From assembly GCA_017481205.1 (NCBI GenBank), contig JAFUPN010000009.1, positions 28,400 through 92,399 on the forward strand: DNA of 64,000 nt. The letters are read 5' to 3'. Under the pieces are notes generated by a model. That model made no database searches. It worked only from the letters and a program-made list of their open reading frames with translations, and was not told the DNA's origin. Numbering within the stretch: the stretch's first letter is position 1; each line of letters starts with the position of its first letter. This document shows, piece by piece, positions 37,602-45,311 of this stretch. Origin of the DNA: Clostridia bacterium. GTDB lineage: Bacteria; Bacillota; Clostridia; UMGS1810. The position numbers and the translations under genes are program-made.

Positions 37602-37740
37602 AGCGCCAGAACTGCATTTTCACACATGCAGTTGACGAGGATGGGGAGTTATCGAACATTCGGCGGGTGCCCCACGGTATATCACTACCGTAAACGGTCG
37701 GCAAAAACGCGAAGTGATTTGCGCTACAAATCCGACCCGG
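37602..37740 (+). ncRNA. glmS ribozyme (GlcN6P-responsive)
   Basis: The conserved glmS ribozyme core is present: AGCGCCAGAACTGC at the 5' side (self-cleavage expected before G37603), GCAGTTGACGAGGATGGGG, GTTATCGAACATTCGGCGGG, TGCCCCACGG and CCGTAAACGGTCGGC, closed by CCGACC at 37732-37737. Glucosamine-6-phosphate acts as cofactor for self-cleavage, and the cut mRNA is degraded, so the product of GlmS limits its own synthesis. It lies ~130 bases upstream of the glmS start. Confidence 0.95.
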
Positions 37741-37801
37741 TGTTAAAACCTGATTATCACAAGACCTGTAACGGTATATATTCACAAAGAATGTATACCC
37801 T

Positions 37802-37838
37802 ATTTTGCAACAGGTTCATTTTCCGTTGCAAAATTTTT
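37802..37838 (+). terminator. Terminator-like hairpin between ribozyme and glmS
   Basis: Perfect ten-base stem ATTTTGCAAC (37802-37811) and GTTGCAAAAT (37825-37834) followed by a T5 run, upstream of the glmS RBS. A second hairpin, GGTATATATTC / GAATGTATACC, precedes it (37774-37799). Together they could attenuate transcription or shield the 5' end after ribozyme cleavage. Confidence 0.55.
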
Positions 37839-37869
37839 CCACAGCAGGTCGCATAAGGAGGAAGAAAAA

Positions 37870-39681
37870 ATGTGTGGAATAGTTGGTTATGTAGGAGGGC
37901 GTCAGGCTGCCCCCATACTTTTTGACGGGTTGGAAAAGCTTGAATACAGAGGCTATGACTCTGCGGGAATTGCTGTTTTTGACGAAAAAATCAAGGTATG
38001 CAAGGTAAAAGGCAGACTGGCAAATTTAAGGGAAGCAGCACAGAAAACCGATGTATCCGGAACTACCGGTATCGGTCACACCAGATGGGCAACTCACGGA
38101 GAGCCCTCGGGCGTTAACTCACACCCTCACCTTAGCTCTGACGGAACCATTGCTGTGGTGCACAACGGCATTATCGAAAATTACGAGGAGCTGAGAGAAA
38201 TGCTCATAAGCAAGGGCTATACCTTCCGGTCGGAAACCGACACAGAGGTTATACCCAATCTTATCAGCCTGTGCTACAAAGGAGACCTGCTTGACGCTGT
38301 TATAGATGCCTCAAAGCAGCTGCGCGGAAGCTATGCAATATGCGTGATGCATGCCGACGAACCCGGAAAAATGATTGCAGTGCGCAAGGACAGCCCGCTG
38401 ATTATCGGACTAAAGGATGACGAAAAATTTGTTGCATCGGATATACCTGCCCTGCTGAAGCAGACACGTAGCGTATATCTCCTGGAGGACAACGAATATG
38501 TGGTGCTCAAAGCAAAAAGCGCAAGGATATTTACCGAGGATAAAGAAGAAATAAGCCGAAACATATTTAATGTGACCTTTGACCACAGCGCGGCAGAAAA
38601 AGCCGGCTACGACCACTTTATGATAAAGGAAATCCACGAGCAGTCAAAGGCAGTGAGAGATACTCTGACCGGAAGAATAAGCATGGACAAAAAGGTGTCC
38701 TTTGATATGCTTGATAAAAAGGATATTGAAAATATAAACAAAATATACATTGTTGCCTGCGGAACCGCATATCATGCAGGTCTGGTAGGCAAAACAGCCA
38801 TAGAGAAGCTGACAAAAATACCTGTGGAAACTGATATTGCTTCAGAATTCCGCTACAGAGACCCGATTATAGACAAAAACAATCTGTTAGTGATAGTCAG
38901 CCAGTCCGGCGAAACTGCAGACACATTAGCGGCACTTCGCCTGGCAAAGTCCAAGGGTGCCAAGGTGCTTGCTATAACAAACGTTGTGGGCAGTACGGCC
39001 TCAAGAGAAGCTGATTTTGTATTCTATACCCATGCAGGACCAGAAATAGCCGTTGCATCAACAAAGGCATACACTACCCAGCTCATAGCCATGTACACCC
39101 TGGCACTGTTTCTCGCAGAAAGCAGAGAGACTCTCTCCCAGGCTGAAATTGACATATACAAGCAAGGCTTGCTGGAAATCCCCGACAAGATAGACGAGGT
39201 CATGAAAACCGAAGAGCAGATTGCCAAAATGAGTATAGACCTTACAAAGGAAACCGATGTGTTTTTCCTTGGCAGAGGTCTTGACTATGCAGTTGCCATG
39301 GAAGGCTCACTAAAGCTCAAGGAGATATCCTACATCCACTCAGAGCCCTATGCGGGAGGCGAGCTCAAGCACGGACCTATCGCCCTGATTGAAAAGGACA
39401 CTGTGGTAATAGCAATATCCACCTGCGCATGGCTCAAGCCCAAGATGGACTCAAATGTAAAAGAGGTTATAACCAGAGGTGCATATGTAATCGGCGTTGC
39501 ATCGGAAGGTCTTGACGACAATGACTACAGACAGAAGATAACCCTGCCGAGAATGAACGAGTTGTTTACACCCGTTGTATCCGTCGTTCCTCTGCAGCTG
39601 ATTGCATACTATGTATCAACCGCAAAGGGACTTGATGTTGATAAACCCAGAAATCTGGCAAAATCTGTTACAGTTGAATAA
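37870..39681 (+). CDS. glmS: Glutamine-fructose-6-phosphate aminotransferase
   Basis: A 603-residue enzyme making glucosamine-6-phosphate from fructose-6-P and glutamine, first step to UDP-GlcNAc. Cys2 (MCGIVGYVG) is the glutaminase nucleophile; two SIS sugar-isomerase domains follow (~285-430, with SQSGETADTLAAL, and ~455-595), ending with the conserved KSVTVE tail. RBS AAGGAGGAAG. Controlled by the ribozyme upstream. It works with glmU at 33483. Confidence 0.98.
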   Translation: MCGIVGYVGGRQAAPILFDGLEKLEYRGYDSAGIAVFDEKIKVCKVKGRLANLREAAQKTDVSGTTGIGHTRWATHGEPSGVNSHPHLSSDGTIAVVHNGIIENYEELREMLISKGYTFRSETDTEVIPNLISLCYKGDLLDAVIDASKQLRGSYAICVMHADEPGKMIAVRKDSPLIIGLKDDEKFVASDIPALLKQTRSVYLLEDNEYVVLKAKSARIFTEDKEEISRNIFNVTFDHSAAEKAGYDHFMIKEIHEQSKAVRDTLTGRISMDKKVSFDMLDKKDIENINKIYIVACGTAYHAGLVGKTAIEKLTKIPVETDIASEFRYRDPIIDKNNLLVIVSQSGETADTLAALRLAKSKGAKVLAITNVVGSTASREADFVFYTHAGPEIAVASTKAYTTQLIAMYTLALFLAESRETLSQAEIDIYKQGLLEIPDKIDEVMKTEEQIAKMSIDLTKETDVFFLGRGLDYAVAMEGSLKLKEISYIHSEPYAGGELKHGPIALIEKDTVVIAISTCAWLKPKMDSNVKEVITRGAYVIGVASEGLDDNDYRQKITLPRMNELFTPVVSVVPLQLIAYYVSTAKGLDVDKPRNLAKSVTVE

Positions 39682-39693
39682 TATATTTAAAAT

Positions 39694-39761
39694 TTAACAC
39701 TTGTCATCCTGAGCAAGAGTCTTCGACTTCGCTTCGTTCCGCTCAGAATGACAAGTGTTAA
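39694..39761. repeat. Short palindromic element, copy 2
   Basis: TTAACACTTGTCATCCTGAGC at 39694-39714 and GCTCAGAATGACAAGTGTTAA at 39741-39761 form an imperfect palindrome with one central mismatch. The same arms form the core of the nested element at 17608-17765. It sits between glmS and nrdG, converging, and may also terminate both. Confidence 0.8.
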
Positions 39762-39807
39762 TTTTATTTTATTAGAAATGACTCCCGCGTGCCTACCCGC
39801 AGCAGCT

Positions 39808-40323
39808 TTAGTCCAGCAGAACAAGCTCTCCGCTCTTAAGACTGCCGGGCACATCAATAATACGCTGATTTTCAGAGCCGCGGAATTTAAGGGAAATATT
39901 TTTCTTTTCCTCAACAAACTCACCGTCTACCAGCACATCAACATATGACAGGATAGTATCGGTATACTCACATCTTGCCCGCGAAGTGGCGGTAAGCTCC
40001 TCAAAGGTGTAGCCCGAATACATCCAGAGGCTCTTATGAGGGTACTTTTCTTTCACTCTCTTCACAAAGGACACAAGCGCCGCCTGATTGTACGGCTCAA
40101 AGGGCTCTCCGCCGAGAATGGTGAGACCTGCAATATAATCAGGCTCAAGCATGGAAATTATCCTGTCCTGTACATCAGAGGTAAATTCCTCACCGTAGCC
40201 GAAATCCCAGGTTTCCGGATTAAAGCAGTTTTTGCAGTGATGAGTACATCCCGACACAAAAAGAGATACTCTCACTCCGCTGCCATTGGCAATGTCACAG
40301 TTTTTAATTTCTCCGTAATTCAT
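39808..40323 (-). CDS. nrdG: Anaerobic ribonucleotide reductase activating enzyme
   Basis: A 171-residue radical-SAM protein. CxxxCxxC at Cys26-Cys30-Cys33 (SGCTHHCKNC) binds the [4Fe-4S] cluster that cleaves SAM and generates the glycyl radical on NrdD; GGEPFEPYN is the SAM-binding GGE motif. It follows nrdD on the same strand after a hairpin (129-base gap). Confidence 0.97.
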   Translation of the reverse strand: MNYGEIKNCDIANGSGVRVSLFVSGCTHHCKNCFNPETWDFGYGEEFTSDVQDRIISMLEPDYIAGLTILGGEPFEPYNQAALVSFVKRVKEKYPHKSLWMYSGYTFEELTATSRARCEYTDTILSYVDVLVDGEFVEEKKNISLKFRGSENQRIIDVPGSLKSGELVLLD

Positions 40324-40408
40324 ACTGCACCTCCTGATATACTGCTAAATAAATATATTTTTGTTTATTATAATATTTCATGCTGATTTTGTCAATTATA
40401 TTATTTTA

Positions 40409-40452
40409 AAAAACCGCACCCTCGACCTAAAGGTCGTCAGGCGCGGCTTTTT
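40409..40452 (-). terminator. Terminator-like hairpin between nrdD and nrdG
   Basis: Inner stem CGACC-taaa-GGTCG with outer CCGC/GCGG pairing, and a T-run on the minus strand. It lies directly after the nrdD stop. Partial read-through would allow nrdG to be made at a lower level. Confidence 0.65.
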
Positions 40453-42633
40453 TTACAGATGGAGTACTCTTTCTTTTATTTCCTGTGTGCGTCCCTGGTT
40501 CCAGTACTGTGTACCGATATATCCGCAGGTACGTCTTGCAACATTCATTTTGCTCTGGTCGGTGTTTCCGCAGTTGGGGCAGCGCCAGATAAGCTTGCCG
40601 TCCGGGTCGTTATCTATAACGATTTCGCCGTCATAGCCACATTCCTGGCAGTAATCGGATTTTGTATTGAGCTCTGCATACATAATGTTATCATAAATAT
40701 ACTTCATTACACTGAGCACAGCTTCAATATTATCCTGCATATTGGGCACCTCAACATAGCTGATGGCACCGCCGGGAGACAGAGCCTGGAACTGTGATTC
40801 AAAGGACAGCTTGGAGAATGCGTCAATCTCCTCAGTAACATGTACATGATAGCTGTTTGTAATATAGTTCTTGTCTGTAACACCCTTTATAATGCCGAAT
40901 CTCTTCTGCAGGCATTTTGAAAACTTATATGTAGTGGACTCCAGGGGAGTTCCGTATATACTGAAATCTATATTGTGCTTTTCCTTCCAGCGCTTTGTTG
41001 CGGCATTGAGATATTCCATAATGCTGATGGCAAAAGGAGTTGCCGAGGGGTCTGTATGGGATTTTCCCGTCATGTATACAACACATTCATACAGTCCCGC
41101 ATAGCCTAAAGAAATGGTGGAATATCCGCCGAAAAGCAGCTTGTCAATGGGCTCGCCCTTTTCAAGTCTTGCCAGAGCACCGTACTGCCAGAGTATGGGA
41201 GCCGCGTCGCTGAGAGTGCCCTTGAGTCTTTCGTGGCGGCACATCAGCGCACGGTAGCAGATATCAAGTCTCTCGTCAAATATCTTCCAGAATTTGTCCA
41301 TATCGCCCTTTGAGCTGAGAGCAATATCAACCAAGTTGATTGTTACAACACCCTGATTAAATCTGCCGTAATACTGCGGCTTGTTTGTCTCAGGGTTTAC
41401 ATATGGTGTAAGGAAAGAGCGGCAGCCCATGCAGGTATAGCAATGTCCTTCTCCGTTTTTGTCAATCTTAAGCTTTTTCATGATTTTTTCCGATATATAA
41501 TCGGGAACCATGCGCTTAGCGGTACATTTTGCCGCAAGCTGAGTCAGATACCAGTATTTTGAATCCTCATGTATGTTGTTCTCCTCAAGAACATAAATGA
41601 GCTTTGGGAATGCAGGAGTAATCCACACACCTGCTTCATTCTTAACACCAACAATTCTCTGACGGAGCATTTCCTCAATAATCATTGCCAGGTCATGACG
41701 TGTACGCTCATCCTCTGCTTCACCGAGATACATAAACACCGTTACAAAGGGTGCCTGTCCGTTGGTGGTCATAAGCGTTACAACCTGATACTGAATCATC
41801 TGAACGCCCTTTTCAATTTCAGAGCGGAGTCTGTTTTCAACTATATCGGAAATAACCTGCTCAGAGGGTGAAGCATTCATCTCTGCAATCTCAGCTTCAA
41901 CATCCTTGCGTATCTTCTTTCTGCTGACATCAACAAAGGGTGCCAGATGGGTAAGCGATATACTCTGACCGCCGTACTGCGAGGACGCAACCTGAGCTAT
42001 AATCTGGGTTGCAATGTTGCAGGCAGTTGAAAAGCTATGGGGCTTTTCAATCATGGTGCCGGAAATAACGGTACCGTTCTGGAGCATATCCTCAAGGTTA
42101 ACCAGGTCGCAGTTATGCATATGCTGTGCAAAATAGTCAGAATCATGAAAATGTATGAGTCCTTCCTCATGCGCCTTTACAATATCGTCAGGAAGCAAAA
42201 TTCTCCTGGTGATATCCTTGCTGATTTCACCTGCCATATAGTCACGCTGAACACTGTTCACCGTTGGGTTTTTGTTGGAATTTTCCTGCTTTACTTCCTC
42301 ATTGTTGCACTCAATAAGACTGAGAATCTGCTCATCTGTAGTGTTGGTTCTGCGAACCATGGCACGCTTATATCTGTATGTAATGTAGGTTCTCGCCAGG
42401 TCGTGCGCATTTCTGTCCATAATCTCATTTTCAACAAGGTCCTGGATTTCCTCAACTCCCAGAGCTCTGGGCACATTCTCACAGGCCTTTTCGACAGTAT
42501 GGGCAATTTTTATTATTTCATCAGCGCTCAGTCTTGCTGTTTCCGGAACGCTGTTGTTAGCTTTATTTACTGCAGTGATAATCTTTGTTATATCAAATAC
42601 AACTTCTGCTCCGTTTCTTTTGATAATTTTCAT
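40453..42633 (-). CDS. nrdD: Anaerobic ribonucleoside-triphosphate reductase
   Basis: A 726-residue class III reductase converting NTPs to dNTPs without oxygen. N-terminal ATP-cone (~1-90), glycyl-radical barrel, a zinc site formed by CQEC and CPNC near the C-terminus, and glycyl radical Gly704 in RTCGYIG. The ATG at 42633 with RBS AGGGAGA is chosen; the upstream in-frame extension has no homology to the family. Only class III enzyme genes are seen here, consistent with strict anaerobiosis. Controlled by two NrdR boxes. Confidence 0.98.
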   Translation of the reverse strand: MKIIKRNGAEVVFDITKIITAVNKANNSVPETARLSADEIIKIAHTVEKACENVPRALGVEEIQDLVENEIMDRNAHDLARTYITYRYKRAMVRRTNTTDEQILSLIECNNEEVKQENSNKNPTVNSVQRDYMAGEISKDITRRILLPDDIVKAHEEGLIHFHDSDYFAQHMHNCDLVNLEDMLQNGTVISGTMIEKPHSFSTACNIATQIIAQVASSQYGGQSISLTHLAPFVDVSRKKIRKDVEAEIAEMNASPSEQVISDIVENRLRSEIEKGVQMIQYQVVTLMTTNGQAPFVTVFMYLGEAEDERTRHDLAMIIEEMLRQRIVGVKNEAGVWITPAFPKLIYVLEENNIHEDSKYWYLTQLAAKCTAKRMVPDYISEKIMKKLKIDKNGEGHCYTCMGCRSFLTPYVNPETNKPQYYGRFNQGVVTINLVDIALSSKGDMDKFWKIFDERLDICYRALMCRHERLKGTLSDAAPILWQYGALARLEKGEPIDKLLFGGYSTISLGYAGLYECVVYMTGKSHTDPSATPFAISIMEYLNAATKRWKEKHNIDFSIYGTPLESTTYKFSKCLQKRFGIIKGVTDKNYITNSYHVHVTEEIDAFSKLSFESQFQALSPGGAISYVEVPNMQDNIEAVLSVMKYIYDNIMYAELNTKSDYCQECGYDGEIVIDNDPDGKLIWRCPNCGNTDQSKMNVARRTCGYIGTQYWNQGRTQEIKERVLHL

Positions 42634-42819
42634 CCTAATCTCTCCCTTCCCGAAATAAAATTTCCGACAAACATTCAAAAGGCTCTGCCGGAGGAAGCCT
42701 CCCTATATAAGCTGTTTTATGGGGCAAAAAACCCCTGAAAGGGCAGAATGCAGAATTGATGCCGCTTTCAGAGGGCTAAGTTAGATTTACCTGTTCACAA
42801 CTTTCTCTACCTGTATATC

Positions 42820-42870
42820 ATTATACCATATATTGTGTAAATGTCAACAAAAAAATACTATATTTTGTAA
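42820..42870 (-). promoter_or_regulatory. nrdD promoter with two NrdR boxes
   Basis: On the minus strand, -35 TTGACA (42842-42847) and -10 TATAAT (42820-42825), spacer 16. Two 16-base matches to the NrdR box pattern lie at 42823-42838 (core CCATATATTG) and 42855-42870 (core CTATATTTTG), 32 bases apart, i.e. about three helical turns. NrdR represses ribonucleotide reductase genes when dATP is plentiful. The first box covers the promoter; the second lies upstream of the -35. Confidence 0.88.
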
Positions 42871-43063
42871 TTTTTTTGAATTTTTTTTTGGCTCATCCAT
42901 GCAAAAAAAGTCCTGTAAAACAATAACAAAATCAATTTACAGATGGTTTTACGACATAAAAGAACATTTGATTAAAGCTTTGACATCTTTCGTAAAAAGG
43001 GGCAAAATTTTTATTATGATTTTTATACTTTAGTGTACTAAAAGCATGACCGAAAGAGAATAA
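42871..43063. other. AT-rich gap between nrdD promoter and hyp operon end
   Basis: No gene seen. It holds CTGTAAA/TTTACAG (around 42913-42942) and a small hairpin CTTTAGT-gt-ACTAAAAG near 43028-43044 that may end the hyp operon on the minus strand. Confidence 0.5.
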
Positions 43064-44044
43064 TCAACAAATTCTCGGCAGACCCTCGCCATAAAGAACG
43101 CTTACCGTTTTTTTGCCGCCAAGTCTCGTCGTCAGGATAACTCCACTGCCGGCTTCCACACTGCCCACTGCCGTACAGCCGCTGCCATAGGCGCATTTTT
43201 TGATTATCTCAACTGCCCTTTGCTCCTGCTCTGACGGTACAAATACCACCAGCTTGCCTTCGTTGCCCATGTGCATCACATCAAGTCCCAGGATTTTGCA
43301 GAATGCCCTCACCTCATCGGATACGGGGATTTTTTCCTCATATATATTAATGCTGCAGCCCGACGAATCCGCCAGCTCGTTGAGCACAGTGCCGAGACCT
43401 CCGCGGGTAATATCTCTCATGGCATGGATTTCGATACCGTTGCTCATAAGCTCCGACACCATTTCCACCAGAGGAGCGCAGTCGCTTTCTATATTATTTT
43501 CCACATTCATTCTCGCGCTGAGGATTGCCGCATGATGGTCTCCCATATTGCCGGACACTATTACAGAATCCCCGTTCTTTACACACCTGCAGCTGATATC
43601 GGTATTATCACCTACAAAGCCAACTCCGGTTGTGTTGATATACACACCCCCGCTGCCGTTTATAACCTTGGTATCACCGGCTATGACAATAACCCCGGCT
43701 TCCTTTGCGGCAGCCGCCATGGATATAACCAGCTGTTCAAGAAGCTCACTGTCTGCGCCTTCTTCTATTATAAATGCGCTTGTGATATATTTGGGCACAG
43801 CACCTCTCATAAGCAGGTCGTTTACCGTGCCGCACACAGCCAGCCTGCCTATGTCCCCTCCCTTAAATACAAGAGGAGTAACCACAAAGCTGTCAGTGGT
43901 GACCGCTATACGGCGGCTTCCCTCCACAACAGCACAGTCATCCATCATATCAAGCACGGGATTTGACAGATGCTTTGCAAATATTTTATCAATAAGCTCA
44001 GTGGTAGACTTACCTCCGCTGCCGTGAGCCAGAGTAATTTTCAT
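43064..44044 (-). CDS. hypE: Hydrogenase maturation protein HypE
   Basis: A 326-residue PurM-like ATPase that dehydrates a thiocarboxamide on its own C-terminal cysteine to make the cyanide ligands of the NiFe site. N-terminal AHGSGGKSTTELI and C-terminal LPRIC with the acceptor Cys as last residue are diagnostic. Last gene of the ech-hyp operon, six bases after hypD. Confidence 0.97.
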   Translation of the reverse strand: MKITLAHGSGGKSTTELIDKIFAKHLSNPVLDMMDDCAVVEGSRRIAVTTDSFVVTPLVFKGGDIGRLAVCGTVNDLLMRGAVPKYITSAFIIEEGADSELLEQLVISMAAAAKEAGVIVIAGDTKVINGSGGVYINTTGVGFVGDNTDISCRCVKNGDSVIVSGNMGDHHAAILSARMNVENNIESDCAPLVEMVSELMSNGIEIHAMRDITRGGLGTVLNELADSSGCSINIYEEKIPVSDEVRAFCKILGLDVMHMGNEGKLVVFVPSEQEQRAVEIIKKCAYGSGCTAVGSVEAGSGVILTTRLGGKKTVSVLYGEGLPRIC

Positions 44045-44050
44045 GGTTAA

Positions 44051-45097
44051 TCAGACCTTTCTGTTGTTTACAAAATAATTATAGCAGTTTCCCTCGCCGG
44101 ACACCATACAAGCACCCTGAGGGGCAGTGGGTGTACATATTTTTCCAAAAAGAGGACATTCAAGCGGCGATACAGCGCCGGTTATAACCTGTCCGCATCT
44201 GCAACCCTTGTTTGACGCCTCGTCATGGGTAAGCTCTGAGCTGCCTGCGTCAAAGCGGCTGTACTCCTCCCGCAGCACAAGACCAGACCCGGGAATAATG
44301 CCCATACCTCTCCATGCCGCGTCACAGGGCTCAAAATACTTGCTTACGGTTTCTTTAGCTTTTGTATTTCCCTTTTCCGTAACGGCGGCGGGATAAAGAT
44401 TTACCACTCTGCCCCTGCCGCGGAGCTTTACCAGAGAATATATTGCATAAATAAGCTCCTCCGCCTCAAAGCCCGCCACTGCAAAGGGAAGTGAATATTT
44501 TTGTGCGAGGGGTTCAAACTCCCTCCAGCCGGTTATAACACTGACATGTCCCGGAGCTATAAAGCCGTCAATCTTCATACCTCCGCTGCACAGACTGTCT
44601 ATGGCATTGGGCATAGTTTTAATTGCTGTAAGCAGACGTATATTGTCAAGCCCCATTGCAATTGCCTCCTCAAGAAGAAGAGCATAAGCGGGAGTGGTGG
44701 TCTCAAAGCCTACTGCCGCAAACACATATTCCGTGCCGGGATTTGCCTTTGCTTTTTCTATAAGCTCAAAGGGAGAATATATCATTTCTGCCCTTGCACC
44801 CTCTGCCTGTGCTTCTCTGAGTGAAGAGCTTTTTCCCGGAACTCTGAGCATATCGCCAAAGCTCACTACACATGTGTTTGGTTTCAAACTAAGCTCAATC
44901 AGCCTGTCTATATATTCTGCCACAGTAACACATACAGGACAGCCGGGACCTGAAATAAGCCTTATCTTAGCTGAGAGCAGCTCCGGTATGCCGTTTTGTG
45001 CAATTGCCGCAGTATGAGTGCCACAAACCTCCATAAAGGTAAGGGGCTCGCCGTCATATTCCTTTAAAAAATCAAGTGCCTGTCTTAGATTATTCAT
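44051..45097 (-). CDS. hypD: Hydrogenase maturation protein HypD
   Basis: A 348-residue [4Fe-4S] scaffold that assembles Fe(CN)2CO together with HypC and HypE. Motifs: FMEVCGTHTAAI, GPGCPVC, GFETTTPAYALL, and a cysteine-rich C-terminal part (GCRCGQV, CPLFGKIC). It overlaps hypC by eight bases (translational coupling). Confidence 0.97.
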   Translation of the reverse strand: MNNLRQALDFLKEYDGEPLTFMEVCGTHTAAIAQNGIPELLSAKIRLISGPGCPVCVTVAEYIDRLIELSLKPNTCVVSFGDMLRVPGKSSSLREAQAEGARAEMIYSPFELIEKAKANPGTEYVFAAVGFETTTPAYALLLEEAIAMGLDNIRLLTAIKTMPNAIDSLCSGGMKIDGFIAPGHVSVITGWREFEPLAQKYSLPFAVAGFEAEELIYAIYSLVKLRGRGRVVNLYPAAVTEKGNTKAKETVSKYFEPCDAAWRGMGIIPGSGLVLREEYSRFDAGSSELTHDEASNKGCRCGQVITGAVSPLECPLFGKICTPTAPQGACMVSGEGNCYNYFVNNRKV

Positions 45098-45311
45098 TTG
45101 ATATTTCCTCTAATTCCTCAAAAAGCTTTGTCATATCCTCAGCCTCCTTTGGAGAAAGCTTCTGTATAATCAGCCCTGCGTGGACAAGCACATTGTCCCC
45201 TTGCCGGATATCCAGCAGCCCTGCATGCGCTCTGACAAGGTTTCCCGAAAAATCCACCGTTGCTATTGAGTTTTCAATTTTTATCACCTTTCCCGGTGCT
45301 GCTACACACAT
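45090..45311 (-). CDS. hypC: Hydrogenase maturation chaperone HypC
   Basis: A 73-residue small chaperone for the hydrogenase large subunit. It starts MCVAAPGKV, where Cys2 carries the Fe(CN)2CO group. The ATG at 45311 is preceded by AAGGAG; the longer frame has no such site. Its 5' end overlaps the hypF 3' end by 38 bases and its 3' end overlaps hypD by eight. Confidence 0.96.
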   Translation of the reverse strand: MCVAAPGKVIKIENSIATVDFSGNLVRAHAGLLDIRQGDNVLVHAGLIIQKLSPKEAEDMTKLFEELEEISNE

